Positions 51,418-60,158 of a DNA stretch of 64,000 bases are shown in pieces. The notes beneath the pieces were generated by a model that saw only the letters and a program-made list of their open reading frames with translations, did no database searches and was not told where the DNA came from. Every line of letters begins with the position of its first letter. The stretch's first letter is position 1. The position numbers and the translations under genes were made by a program. Location: positions 1-64,000 of the forward strand of contig JAGVMV010000010.1 of assembly GCA_020053595.1 (NCBI GenBank). The letters run 5' to 3'. The DNA comes from Thermoleophilia bacterium (GTDB lineage Bacteria; Actinomycetota; Thermoleophilia; BMS3ABIN01).

Positions 51418-52341
51418 ATGTACGAGCAGATATCAAAAAACAAACGGCTTTCCTATGTGCTGATCGTGGTGATGACCGCGTTCCTGATTGTCTTCGGGTT
51501 CGCTATCGGCTACGCGGCCACCGGCATCGGCTGGTTCGGGGTGGTTATCGCCGTGGTAATCGCGGTCACCATGACTTTGACGAGTTATTATAAAGGTGAC
51601 AAGATCGCCCTGGCCACCAGCCGCGCGCGCCAGGTAACCCACGACGAGGCCCCGCAGCTCTTCAATGTGGTCGAGGAGATGGCGATCGCCTCGGGCAATC
51701 CCGTTCCGGCGGTTTACATTATCGATGACTCGGCGCCCAACGCCTTTGCTACCGGGCGCAATCCGGAGAAGTCCTCCATCGCGGTCACCCAGGGTCTGCT
51801 TGACATGATGAACCGCGATGAGCTTCAGGGCGTCATCGCTCACGAGATGTCCCATGTGCGCAACTATGACATCCTTTTCGCCACGCTGGTGGGAGTCATG
51901 GTTGGAGCGATTGCCCTGATGGCCGACTTCTTCCTGCGCTGGAGCTTCTTCGGCGGCAGCCGCCGCAGCAGCAACAACAACGGGATGCTTGGCGTTATCA
52001 TGCTGGTCGTGGCCCTGGTTCTGGCCATCCTCGCTCCCATCGCCGCCCGCATGGTCCAGCTGGCCATCTCTCGCAAGCGCGAATATCTGGCCGACGCCTC
52101 AGCGGTCGAACTTACCCGGAATCCCGACGGTCTGGCCAATGCCCTGCAGAAAATCGACAGCGATCCGGAGGTGCTCGAGGTTGCCAACCGCGCCACGGCC
52201 CATCTCTACATTGCCCAACCGATCAAGAAGTTCGAAAAGAAGTCCCGGGGGCTGTTCGACACCCATCCGCCGATCCAGGAACGGATAGCAATCCTCCGCG
52301 CCATGGCGAGCGGTTCAGCAGGCGCGGCCGAACAGGCTTAA
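51418..52341 (+). CDS. htpX: HtpX-like M48 membrane metalloprotease
   Basis: 307 residues. Two N-terminal helices (~15-55), zinc motif VIAHEMSHVRNYD (~140), two more helices (~155-175 and ~190-215) and the third ligand region REYLADASAVELT. NAFATGRNPEKSSIAVTQGLL is a family signature (short form: NAFATGRNP). HtpX degrades misfolded membrane proteins. Paired with lemA as in many genomes. Confidence 0.93.
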   Translation: MYEQISKNKRLSYVLIVVMTAFLIVFGFAIGYAATGIGWFGVVIAVVIAVTMTLTSYYKGDKIALATSRARQVTHDEAPQLFNVVEEMAIASGNPVPAVYIIDDSAPNAFATGRNPEKSSIAVTQGLLDMMNRDELQGVIAHEMSHVRNYDILFATLVGVMVGAIALMADFFLRWSFFGGSRRSSNNNGMLGVIMLVVALVLAILAPIAARMVQLAISRKREYLADASAVELTRNPDGLANALQKIDSDPEVLEVANRATAHLYIAQPIKKFEKKSRGLFDTHPPIQERIAILRAMASGSAGAAEQA

Positions 52342-52446
52342 TCGTTTCACCCCCTTGCCTTTTTCGCGCCCGCCGGATAATATTGCCGTCCCCCTCACGT
52401 TTCTCCTCATGTAGCATTGCGCAACTCTCTCGCTCCGCGTTGACCT

Positions 52447-53124
52447 ATGACCGATATGAGCTATTGTTACGACCGGATTGATGAGACGGGGCTGACCGCG
52501 CGCGAGGCGGCGACCGCCCCTGCCCAGGCACTATTCGACCACGAACTGGTGGGACTGGTGCTCGACCAGGAGCCGGACTCCGGACTGGTGCGGGTCTGCG
52601 ATCACATCTTTGAACTCTTCGCCGGCAGGGCGCTTTCGCCGGTGACTCCCGAAGAGATCAGCGCCGGTTGTGATCTGTCCGCCCCGGAAGCGGAAAGGTT
52701 GGCGGCGTCCATCGAACTCGCGCGCCGTCTGCTCTGGCCGGACGACGGCCCCGGCCCCGTCCGCTCACCGCGTGACGCCTGCCGGGCGGCTGCCAGTATC
52801 CGCTCGGCCGCCAGGGAGCACTTCCTGGCCCTCTATCTGAACGCCCGTAATGTCATAATCCATGAGGAGACTGTTTCCATCGGCAGCCTTAACGCCAGCA
52901 TCGTCCATCCGCGTGAAGTTTTTCGCCCAGCCATTACCCGTTCCGCGGCTGCGGTCATCCTGGTCCACAATCATCCCTCCGGGGACGTGACACCCAGCCA
53001 GGAAGATCTCAACCTGACGGCGCGTCTGGTCGAGGCGGGGCGGCTGCTGGGAATAGAGGTGCTGGACCACCTGATCATCGCGGAGAACCGTTATCTCAGC
53101 TTCCGCAGCGAGTCCTATATCTAG
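52447..53124 (+). CDS. radC: RadC-like JAB (MPN) domain protein
   Basis: 225 residues. The C-terminal half (~105-225) is the RadC JAMM domain: FLALYLNARNVIIHEETVSIGSLNASIVHPREVF (short form: ASIVHPREVF), VILVHNHPSGDVTPSQED and LDHLIIAENRYLSFRSE. The N-terminal half is divergent from the usual helix-hairpin-helix region. The biochemical role of RadC is unresolved despite its name. It directly precedes the non-coding region before rpmH. Confidence 0.88.
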   Translation: MTDMSYCYDRIDETGLTAREAATAPAQALFDHELVGLVLDQEPDSGLVRVCDHIFELFAGRALSPVTPEEISAGCDLSAPEAERLAASIELARRLLWPDDGPGPVRSPRDACRAAASIRSAAREHFLALYLNARNVIIHEETVSIGSLNASIVHPREVFRPAITRSAAAVILVHNHPSGDVTPSQEDLNLTARLVEAGRLLGIEVLDHLIIAENRYLSFRSESYI

Positions 53125-53510
53125 TTTTCCGGGAGTTTCGCCTGCAAAATCGCGCTCCGGCAATCGAGGACAGCAAAGTAACCATGTTTTTACCCTCCAA
53201 ATGACACTAATCAAATATGAAAAGACGCTTCTGTTTGTGGAAAACCGAAATCGGACGTTTTTGGGAACACCACAATCGTTAACAGGCCGGGCGACACCTC
53301 CGCTAAAAAACACTATTCAAAGCAGACTATTTCTCTTTGCCATGATTTGCAGGACTTTTTCTCAAAAACGGGCTAATCGACTTCCTTTGTCAGATTTTAC
53401 GGGCCAACGATTGTCAACCATCAAAAAGCTATTATTTGCGCGGCGTGCGAGAGTTATCCACATAATCCACAGCCATGCATAATCTCGTGATCCGGTCAGG
53501 CAGGCATTTA
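53125..53510. other. Non-coding region with DnaA-box-like sites, possible origin
   Basis: An AT-richer stretch without a supported gene between radC and rpmH. DnaA boxes: TTATCCACA (53454-53462, perfect), TAATCCACA (53463-53471, one mismatch, immediately adjacent) and TGTGGAAAA (53236-53244, reverse, fits TTWTNCACA). In many bacteria oriC lies next to rpmH, with dnaA on the other side; dnaA is absent here, so this is a candidate only. Confidence 0.4.
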
Positions 53511-53540
53511 TTGACTTTAATCAAAATCTGACTGTATACT
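53511..53540 (+). promoter_or_regulatory. rpmH promoter
   Basis: TTGACT (53511-53516), an 18-nt spacer and TATACT (53535-53540), 33 nt before the rpmH start. This is a near-consensus housekeeping promoter for rpmH-rnpA-yidD-yidC-jag. Confidence 0.7.
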
Positions 53541-53573
53541 ACATGGTCGGTCTACCCGAAAAAGGATGATTTC

Positions 53574-53708
53574 GTGAAGCGTACATTTCAGCCAAATACC
53601 AGGAAAAGAAAGAAAACCCACGGTTTCCGGATCAGGATGAGCACCAAAGCCGGGCGCCGTGTCATAAAACGCAGGCGCGCCAAGGGCAGGAAGAGGCTAT
53701 CGGCCTAG
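53574..53708 (+). CDS. rpmH: Ribosomal protein bL34
   Basis: 44 residues from GTG 53574, ending TAG 53706-53708. [18 protein letters not shown] and [24 protein letters not shown] (parts: [24 protein letters not shown]) are unmistakable bL34, a large-subunit protein. AAAGGAT is the ribosome site. First gene of the rpmH-rnpA-yidD-yidC-jag operon. Confidence 0.97.
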   Translation: MKRTFQPNTRKRKKTHGFRIRMSTKAGRRVIKRRRAKGRKRLSA

Positions 53709-53725
53709 GAACTTCCACGGCCACG

Positions 53726-54094
53726 GTGGACAAAAAGCACCGGCTGACCAGGTCCGCCGATTTCCAGCGGGTTTACCGCCAGGGCAAATCGGTGGCCGGG
53801 AGACACGCGGTACTCTATTATTTCGAGCGCGTCAGCGAAAGCGAAGACGATGCTTCCCGTCTGGGAGTGTCGGTTTCGAAGAAAGTCGGCGGCGCCGTGG
53901 TGCGCAACCAGGTCAAGCGGGTGCTCAAGGAAATCTTCCGTGAGCTCCAGGACCGGACCGCGCCCAACTATGACTATGTAATTATCGCCCGACATGGATT
54001 GCCGGACTTCCTGGAGAAGAGCCGGCACGAAGAGGTCGTCGCAATGATAAACGACCTGTTCCAGCGGGCTAACCTGATACAGGAAAAAGACTGA
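53726..54094 (+). CDS. rnpA: Ribonuclease P protein component
   Basis: 122 residues from GTG 53726. KKHRLTRSADFQRVYRQGKSV, RLGVSVSKKVGGAVVRNQVKRVLKEIFR (short form: RNQVKRVLKEIFR, the conserved RNR-type motif) and DYVIIARHG identify the protein subunit that supports RNase P RNA in tRNA 5' processing. It starts 17 bp after rpmH; the normal order. Confidence 0.95.
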   Translation: MDKKHRLTRSADFQRVYRQGKSVAGRHAVLYYFERVSESEDDASRLGVSVSKKVGGAVVRNQVKRVLKEIFRELQDRTAPNYDYVIIARHGLPDFLEKSRHEEVVAMINDLFQRANLIQEKD

Positions 54095-54095
54095 C

Positions 54096-54317
54096 TTGAA
54101 AAAAATAACGATTGCGGTGATCGGCCTCTATCGCAGGCTGGTTTCTCCGCTTATCTCCCAACGCTGTAAATATTACCCGAGCTGCTCCGAGTACTCCATC
54201 CAGGCATTCCGCGAATGGGGCTTCTTCCGGGGCGCCGCCCTCTCGGCCTGGCGTCTGTTGCGCTGCAATCCTTATTCTCACGGCGGTCACGACCCGGTAA
54301 GGAAGCGTTCCCGATGA
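54096..54317 (+). CDS. yidD: Membrane protein insertion efficiency factor YidD
   Basis: 73 residues from TTG 54096. GLYRRLVSPLISQRCKYYPSCSEYSIQAF (short form: CKYYPSCSEYSI) and RLLRCNPYSHGGHDPV are the YidD signature. It assists YidC in inserting inner-membrane proteins. It abuts rnpA and overlaps yidC by 4 bp (ATGA). Confidence 0.95.
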   Translation: MKKITIAVIGLYRRLVSPLISQRCKYYPSCSEYSIQAFREWGFFRGAALSAWRLLRCNPYSHGGHDPVRKRSR

Positions 54318-55057
54318 CCGAAAAGCTAAGCTTCATTATCGAACCTCTTTATAACCTCCTGAACTGGATCCATAACATGGGTCCCACCTGGGCCGTTTCC
54401 ATCATCCTGCTGACCATTATCGTGCGAATCATCCTGATTCCGCTGACGGTAAAGCAGTACACCTCCATGCGGGCGATGCAAAAGCTGCAACCCAAGATCA
54501 AGGAGCTGCAGGCGCAGTACAAGGATGACAAGCAGAAGCTCAACGAAGAGATGATGAAGTTTTACCGCGAAAACAAGGTGAACCCGTTCGGCTCCTGCCT
54601 GCCGCTGCTGATACAGATGCCGATCTTCATGTCGCTGTACTTCATGCTGGATCAGCACAAGGATGATTTCGCGGGATCTTCTTTTCTCTGGATTGGCGAC
54701 ATCACCCAGAAGAGCCAGGCCCTGGTCATCATCTATATGGTAACCCAGCTGTTTTCCAGCCTGCTTCTGACGGCGACGGTGGACAAGTCCCAAAAGATCA
54801 TGATGATTCTCATGCCGCTCGGCATCGGGGTGTTCTTCCTGTTTGGTAATTTCCCGGCCGGCGTGCTTATTTACTGGGTCACCACGAACATCTGGACCAT
54901 CGGCCAGCAGCTGGTGGTCAAACAGATTATCCAGGTCAGGGAAAACAAGGAGGAAGTCGCGTTGGCTGCCTCAGGGGCGACAATCACAGCCGAGCTTCCC
55001 AAGGCCAAGAAAGCTGGAGGTAAAGGTGGATCAAAATCAAAAAAGAAACAGCGTTGA
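54314..55057 (+). CDS. yidC: Membrane protein insertase YidC/Oxa1
   Basis: 247 residues from ATG 54314, the short Gram-positive form without the large periplasmic domain. TWAVSIILLTIIVRIILIPL, MQKLQPKIKELQAQYKDDKQKLNEEMMKFYRE (cytoplasmic hairpin) and NPFGSCLPLLIQMPIF are present, with five membrane segments. The basic C-terminal tail (KAGGKGGSKSKKKQR) can contact ribosomes. The jag start lies within its last codons. Confidence 0.95.
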   Translation: MTEKLSFIIEPLYNLLNWIHNMGPTWAVSIILLTIIVRIILIPLTVKQYTSMRAMQKLQPKIKELQAQYKDDKQKLNEEMMKFYRENKVNPFGSCLPLLIQMPIFMSLYFMLDQHKDDFAGSSFLWIGDITQKSQALVIIYMVTQLFSSLLLTATVDKSQKIMMILMPLGIGVFFLFGNFPAGVLIYWVTTNIWTIGQQLVVKQIIQVRENKEEVALAASGATITAELPKAKKAGGKGGSKSKKKQR

Positions 55058-55796
55058 GATGAAAGCCGAAGGCGAAGGCAAAAATATCGAGGAAGCTGAA
55101 ATCGACGCTCTGGAAAAACTGGAGGAGATAACCGGCGCCCTGCTGCCGGACCAGGTTGAGTATACGGTCATCTCGGGAGGGTCAAAAGGTTTTCTCGGCA
55201 TGGGGTCAGCGGTGGCCCGGGTTGAGGCGCGACTGAAGGGTTCGGGTGAGAAAGAAGCTGAAACCAGGGCTGCCGGGACATCCAAAGATTCCTACCCGGA
55301 GGACGAGTCAGCTGCAAGCGCCGCTCCGTCAACTCCCATAAACCCGGAAGCGGAAGCCCGCCTGAGAGAACTTCTTGAGAAAGTCGCAGCCTCATTGGAC
55401 CTGGAGGCATCTATTAATATCAGGGACAGGGGCGACGATGTGGTGGCCGATCTGGTCGGTGACGACCTGGGCCTTTTCATCGGCAGGCATGGTTCTACCC
55501 TGGATGCTGTCCAGTACCTGGCCAACATCATGATTTTTCGCGGAATCGAAGATCGCAAACGGATCATCATCGACGCTGAGGATTATCGCGACCGGCGTGA
55601 AGAAGTGCTTCGCTCCCTCGCCGACCGCGCCGCCAGCGAGGTCATGAAAGGCAAGCTGGAGTATGAAATGAAGCCGATGAGCGCCGCCGAGCGCCGTATC
55701 GTCCATATTCACCTGCAGGAGCGGGACGGTATCGAAACCAGCAGTGATGGCCGGGAGCCGTTCCGGCGCGTGATCATCTCCCGCTCGAAGGGCTGA
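55026..55796 (+). CDS. jag: Jag/KhpB RNA-binding protein (Jag_N-KH-R3H)
   Basis: 256 residues from GTG 55026, which has GGAGG 5 nt upstream inside the yidC end (32-bp overlap). Jag_N domain ~15-70 (EAEIDALEKLEEITG, GSKGFLGMGSA), an Ala/Glu linker, KH domain ~120-190 with GLFIGRHGSTLDAVQYL, then R3H ~195-255 with RRIVHIHLQERDGIETSS (short form: AERRIVHIHLQ). KhpB binds RNA and influences cell shape and division in Gram-positives. Standard position after yidC. Confidence 0.93.
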   Translation: MDQNQKRNSVEMKAEGEGKNIEEAEIDALEKLEEITGALLPDQVEYTVISGGSKGFLGMGSAVARVEARLKGSGEKEAETRAAGTSKDSYPEDESAASAAPSTPINPEAEARLRELLEKVAASLDLEASINIRDRGDDVVADLVGDDLGLFIGRHGSTLDAVQYLANIMIFRGIEDRKRIIIDAEDYRDRREEVLRSLADRAASEVMKGKLEYEMKPMSAAERRIVHIHLQERDGIETSSDGREPFRRVIISRSKG

Positions 55797-55891
55797 TTTG
55801 CCTGTTCGAACAGGCATTCCGCCAGCCTGATGGGCGGTACTGTCAGTTCGAAGGGTAAGTCAACGCCGGTAAAATCAGGTTGCCCCAGCGA

Positions 55892-56098
55892 TTATTCCGT
55901 GGGATACCCCGCGTCTTCGATCGCCTTTCTTATTTCCTCCAGGGTGATCCTGTTTTCGTCGTAGGAAACCTCGATCTGCCTGGTTTCGGGATCAGCGGTG
56001 ATCGAGTCGACGCCTTCCAGTGTGTTCCCTGTTTTCTCCACCGTCATCTTGCAGTGGCCGCAGGATATCTTTGCTGATGTCAAAACTGCCTTTTGCAT
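55892..56098 (-). CDS. Heavy-metal-associated (HMA) domain protein, CopZ-like
   Basis: 68 residues. KISCGHCKMTVEKT carries the C-x2-C metal motif (C13, C16) near the start, in the babbabb fold of copper chaperones and P-type ATPase N-termini. No copper ATPase or CsoR gene is adjacent, so the metal and partner are unknown. Single gene on the minus strand. Confidence 0.88.
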   Translation of the reverse strand: MQKAVLTSAKISCGHCKMTVEKTGNTLEGVDSITADPETRQIEVSYDENRITLEEIRKAIEDAGYPTE

Positions 56099-56221
56099 GG
56101 CTTTCAGTCCTTCCGGAATTGGTAACCGATTCTCCTCTAGAGGATAACAAAGGCAGGTGGAGAAAATAAGGGAATCGCTTTCCCAGTTTTGTAAACAGAC
56201 TTAGAAGAGAGGCAGGTTTCA

Positions 56222-56452
56222 ATGCCGGCAGACGTGATGTCCAGGACGTTCAGGTTTCGCAGATCCGAGGCGCTGGAGCTCGCCTGCTCCTGGTGCGGGT
56301 CGGGAGTGCCTTTGCCGGAAGGCGAATTCAGCGGTGTTTGCATCGACTGCGGTACGGTAATGTTCCGCAAGCCTCTGAACGATGACGGTTTCAGTGAAAG
56401 GAACCACGGCTGGGGGATGGGCAACCCGCTCACGCCCGCGCCTGCTGTCTGA
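56222..56452 (+). CDS. Small zinc-ribbon-like protein
   Basis: 76 residues. Two cysteine knuckles, CSWCGSGVPLP (~22-32) and CIDCGTVMF (~40-48), could form a zinc ribbon. No known family is recognised. GAGAGGCAGG precedes the ATG. Standing alone between genes on both sides, it may be genuine because of the paired C-x2-C, but it could be a chance frame. Confidence 0.5.
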   Translation: MPADVMSRTFRFRRSEALELACSWCGSGVPLPEGEFSGVCIDCGTVMFRKPLNDDGFSERNHGWGMGNPLTPAPAV

Positions 56453-56562
56453 ACGTCGGATCCGGCTGGTAACTGCTGCCAGTCTTTTGTAATCCCGGTT
56501 CCGCACCTTGGCAGGAGTTTCAAGCTCATCGGGCGAGCCGCTGCCTGTGATAAAGTTCAGGC

Positions 56563-57528
56563 ATGGGAAAGCGCAACTATCTGAGGGATCTGAAAGCGGG
56601 AGCCGCGGTCGACGACGTCTTTTTTTTACGCGAGGCGAGGCTGGGGAAGGCCAGAACGGGCAATAATTACCTGGCGCTCAAGTTGAGCGACAGGAGCGGG
56701 ATAATGGAGGCGCGTGTCTGGGAGTCTGCCGATCAGCAGGCGGCCAGGCTGGCACCGGACTCTTTTATCCGGGTCCGGGGGACTGTCGAGAGCTATCGCC
56801 AGCGCCTGCAGTTGAATATTTCTCACGCGGAACCAGTCGACACGGCCGGTCTCGACCAGCGGGAGTTTCTTCCCGGCTCCTTTCGCGACATCGGGGAGCT
56901 GACCGGCTACCTCGAATATTTTCTTACCGAAGTCTATGACGATGATTATTCACGCCTGCTGCGATCCTTTTTTGAAGACGAGGAGTTTCTGCGCCGTTTC
57001 TGCCAGGCTCCGGGAGACGTCCGCTCCCATCATGCTTTTCTGGGTGGGCTGCTCGAGCATACCGTCTCGGTGGCGACGCTTTGCCAGCACACGACGGTGC
57101 AGCACCCGCGCCTGGACGCCGATCTGCTGGTCACGGCGGCTCTACTCCACGATGTGGGCAAGGTGGAAGAATTCACCTTCGAGGGCCGCATTGGCTACAG
57201 CAAGGAAGGCAGGCTGTTAGGACATGTGCTGATCGGGCAGCGGATGATCGAGGAAAAGATCAGGGAGCTTGGTAATTTTCCCCGTGACAAGCAGCTGATG
57301 CTGGTGCATGCGTTAATCAGCCATCATGGAGAGCTGGAATGGGGGGCGCCCAAACGGCCGCAGAGCGCCGAAGCCCTGGTGCTGCATCACATTGATAATC
57401 TCGATGCCAAGGTGAAAGGATTTTTGGAGATCGTGGAGGGCCGGGGAGAGGTCAGCTGGCCCGAACTGCAGAATTTATTCCGGCGGCCGCTGGATGAGCC
57501 GCTTGCCGCCGACAGACCCGAGGAATGA
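56563..57528 (+). CDS. OB-fold/HD-domain 3'-5' exoribonuclease (YhaM family)
   Basis: 321 residues. The N-terminal OB fold (~5-90) includes NNYLALKLSDRSGIMEARVWE; the HD domain (~150-290) has SHHAFLGGLLEHTVSV, LLHDVGKVEEF and ALISHHGELEWGAPKRPQSAEALVLHHIDNLDAK (short form: HALISHHGELEWG). This order is that of Bacillus YhaM and Staphylococcus Cbf1, Mn2+-dependent 3'-5' nucleases acting on RNA and DNA. Confidence 0.88.
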   Translation: MGKRNYLRDLKAGAAVDDVFFLREARLGKARTGNNYLALKLSDRSGIMEARVWESADQQAARLAPDSFIRVRGTVESYRQRLQLNISHAEPVDTAGLDQREFLPGSFRDIGELTGYLEYFLTEVYDDDYSRLLRSFFEDEEFLRRFCQAPGDVRSHHAFLGGLLEHTVSVATLCQHTTVQHPRLDADLLVTAALLHDVGKVEEFTFEGRIGYSKEGRLLGHVLIGQRMIEEKIRELGNFPRDKQLMLVHALISHHGELEWGAPKRPQSAEALVLHHIDNLDAKVKGFLEIVEGRGEVSWPELQNLFRRPLDEPLAADRPEE

Positions 57529-57537
57529 CCGGTCTGG

Positions 57538-58461
57538 TCAGTCCTCTTCCTTGAGCGACCGGTCTATCTGCTCCTCCAGGTCCTTGTCGATCCTGGCCTC
57601 ACTCCCAGACTTCTTTTCCCTGACTGTCTCTTCGGTTTCCGGTTCGATGAAGGTTTCACCGCTGATCATGGCGTCGAAAGCTTTCGCCTTAAGGCGGGCG
57701 CGGGTTTCATCGATGCGGCGGCGCATCTCGTCACGATCGATCTGTGAGGGGACCGGACCGCCGGCAGCAGCTTCCGCATCTGTCCTGACGGGAGTTTCTT
57801 CTCCTATTGTCGGCTCGCCTTCGACGGGAGTTCCCAATGCGGCGAACTCGTCTTCTTCGGTCGCCGTCGTTTCCGCGGGGGTCACCGCTTCCGGGACAGC
57901 CTTCTCTTCCGCAATGGCAGCCTCTGTTTCGATGGTCTCTTCCTCCGCGACGAAGCCCTCTGTATCGATAGCCTCCTCTGCAACGATATCCTCTGTTTCA
58001 ACGATTCCTTCGTCCGCAGCAGCCTCTGTTTCAATGGCCTCTTCCACAACTTCGTTGTTTGTTTCAAAGCTCTCGGCTGCCGGTGCGTCTTCTATCTCAG
58101 GCGCTGTCTCGACAGCTATATTTTCCTCGGCCGGCGCTTCCAGTGTTTCTGCCTCCAGCAGGATTTCCGGCGCCTCGGCCACATCGATCTCTTCCCTGGT
58201 TTCTTCCACCGGCGCTGTGACCGGTTCTTCGAGTTGCTCTTCCACCTGCCGTCTTGTTTCCTCAATCCTCGATTCCAGGTCCACCGGAGCAGAAACCGGC
58301 GCGGCAGCGGTAGGACAGAAGCCAACCTGCGGGCCTTCCGCCGAAGGCAGTTGCGGGCGTCCGCCGCCCATCAGTCTGTTTCTCACGTCCTTGCGGGAGA
58401 GCAGGTAAGCCAGGCCGGCGCCAAAAACTCCACCAAGTAACAATCGGGTAAGCTTTGCCAT
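57538..58461 (-). CDS. Acidic, repeat-rich membrane-anchored protein
   Basis: 307 residues from ATG 58461. The start KLTRLLLGGVFGAGLAYLLSRKD is a YtxH-like glycine helix. Residues ~55-200 are very rich in Glu, Ala, Thr and Val with loose repeats of the type ETE-AA-EE (for example DEGIVETEDIVAEEA). Short helices SRIEETRRQVEEQLEE and RRRIDETRARLKAKA repeat the coiled-coil motif of the YtxH-like protein at 50.0 kb. Function unknown; composition suggests a flexible, charged filament or scaffold at the membrane. Confidence 0.6.
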   Translation of the reverse strand: MAKLTRLLLGGVFGAGLAYLLSRKDVRNRLMGGGRPQLPSAEGPQVGFCPTAAAPVSAPVDLESRIEETRRQVEEQLEEPVTAPVEETREEIDVAEAPEILLEAETLEAPAEENIAVETAPEIEDAPAAESFETNNEVVEEAIETEAAADEGIVETEDIVAEEAIDTEGFVAEEETIETEAAIAEEKAVPEAVTPAETTATEEDEFAALGTPVEGEPTIGEETPVRTDAEAAAGGPVPSQIDRDEMRRRIDETRARLKAKAFDAMISGETFIEPETEETVREKKSGSEARIDKDLEEQIDRSLKEED

Positions 58462-58562
58462 CAGGATCATCCCTTCAACGTCAGTAACGAGGACAACATC
58501 TTATTATCAGTGTCGGTTGAATGGAAGGATATCAGGAAGTGCCGCCTGTTGCGGCCACCGGT

Positions 58563-59921
58563 CTATTTATTCTCGCCCGGTTCTCTTCCCGTAGCCTTCT
58601 TCAACTCATTAATTCTCCGCACCAGCTCTTTCTCAAACCCACGGTCCGAGGGACTATAGTAAACGCGTTTTTCAACTCCCGGCGGAAGATAATTCTGCTC
58701 GACGATGGCTCCGGGGTAGCTATGCGGATACTTATAGCCTTCTCCATGTTCCAGCTTCTTCGCCCCCGGGTAATTGCTATCGCGCAGATGTTTGGGCGGT
58801 CTGCGGGTGCCTTCCTCCTCCACATCTTTCATCGCCTGGCCGATGGCGCGGCAGGAAGCGTTGCTCTTGGGCGCCAGGGAGAGGTAGGTGACTCCCTGGG
58901 CAAGGTTGAGCTGGCACTCGGGCAGACCTACGAATTCCACGGCACGAGATACCGAAGTGGCAACGACCAGCGCCTGCGGGTCAGCGTTGCCGATGTCCTC
59001 AGAGGCAAAGATGATCATGCGGCGGGCGATGAACCTGGGGTCTTCGCCGCCGGTGAGCATTACCGCCAGCCAGTAGATAGCGGCGTCGGGGTCGCTGCCC
59101 CGCATACTCTTGATGAAGGCGGAGATGGCATCATAGTGCAGGTCGCCGCCTTTCTGGTAAAAAACCGGCTTGCGGTGAATCGCCTCCTCGACCAGCGCCA
59201 GGGGGATGACCTCCCTTTCACCTTCCGGTGCCAGCTCGGCGGCCGTTTCGAGCATGATCAGGGCCGCCCGGGCGTCGCCGCCGCTGGCGCGGGCTATCGC
59301 CTCGAACCCGTCATCCTCCAGACGAAGGCCGCTGTTGCCGAGTCCGCGTTCCGGGTCGGACAGTGCGCTGGCAACCAGCTGTTTCAGTTCCGGTATGGTA
59401 AGCGGTAAAAATTCGTAAAGCTCGCAACGGGAAATCAGGGGGCCAATGACTTCGAAGTAGGGGTTCTCGGTGGTGGCGCCGATCAGGGTGACCACGCCGC
59501 TTTCAACCACCGGCAGCAGAGCGTCCTGCTGGGACTTGCTGAAGCGGTGGATTTCATCCACGAAGAGGATGGTGCGCCGGCCGCGGTATTCAAGCTCGTC
59601 TTCCGCCTCGGCGAAGACCTTGCGCAGGTCGGCAACACCGGAGCTTACGGCGCTCACCTGCCGGAAGTTGGCCCTGGTCTGGGCGGCGATGATCATTGCC
59701 AGGCTGGTTTTGCCGGCGCCGGGCGGCCCGAAGAAGATCATCGAGGGCAGCCGGTCGGCTTCGATGGCGCGGCGCAGGGCGCTCCCCGGCGCCAGTATTC
59801 CTTCCTGGCCAGCGAAATCATCGAGAATGGTCGGCCGCATGCGATGGGCCAGTGGCGCTTCATCCCTGGGCGTAGCAGGAACATCCGGGTTTTGCAGGTT
59901 AAAAAGGTTTGGATCACCCAT
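58563..59921 (-). CDS. rarA: Replication-associated recombination protein RarA (MgsA)
   Basis: 452 residues. AAA+ ATPase with FFGPPGAGKTSLAMI (~52-60), TILFVDEIHRFSKSQQD, GATTENPYFEV and a C-terminal tetramerisation region (DPDAAIYWLAVMLTGGEDPRFIARRMI, short form: ARRMIIFASEDIG). PTILDDFAGQEGIL opens the ATPase. RarA acts at stalled replication forks and gaps. Monocistronic on the minus strand. Confidence 0.95.
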   Translation of the reverse strand: MGDPNLFNLQNPDVPATPRDEAPLAHRMRPTILDDFAGQEGILAPGSALRRAIEADRLPSMIFFGPPGAGKTSLAMIIAAQTRANFRQVSAVSSGVADLRKVFAEAEDELEYRGRRTILFVDEIHRFSKSQQDALLPVVESGVVTLIGATTENPYFEVIGPLISRCELYEFLPLTIPELKQLVASALSDPERGLGNSGLRLEDDGFEAIARASGGDARAALIMLETAAELAPEGEREVIPLALVEEAIHRKPVFYQKGGDLHYDAISAFIKSMRGSDPDAAIYWLAVMLTGGEDPRFIARRMIIFASEDIGNADPQALVVATSVSRAVEFVGLPECQLNLAQGVTYLSLAPKSNASCRAIGQAMKDVEEEGTRRPPKHLRDSNYPGAKKLEHGEGYKYPHSYPGAIVEQNYLPPGVEKRVYYSPSDRGFEKELVRRINELKKATGREPGENK

Positions 59922-59949
59922 GCCCTGATTCTAACATGATGTCCGGTGC

Positions 59950-59971
59950 GCCGGGCTGCCCGGCCTTTTTT
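59950..59971 (+). terminator. Rho-independent terminator-like hairpin in 59922-60158
   Basis: GCCGGG (59950-59955) pairs with CCCGGC (59959-59964), followed by CTTTTTT. It points rightward although no rightward gene precedes it, so it may terminate antisense or spurious transcription, or act on a leader. A TTGACA (60050-60055) farther on is a possible -35 for the next gene. Confidence 0.6.
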
Positions 59972-60158
59972 ACCGGAGCGCCCCTTTGCCAGTCTCCACA
60001 TACCTGATCCCGCCGGGATCGCCCCATGGGAGCCCTCAACACGGCCTGTTTGACACTGATAGTCAGGCTGTCTAATCTTGTCATGCTGTACTTGTCGCCG
60101 GGTGATCGCGGCAGGAACGGTCTTACATAATAATCTGACAACTCCTCAAGGGGGTATC

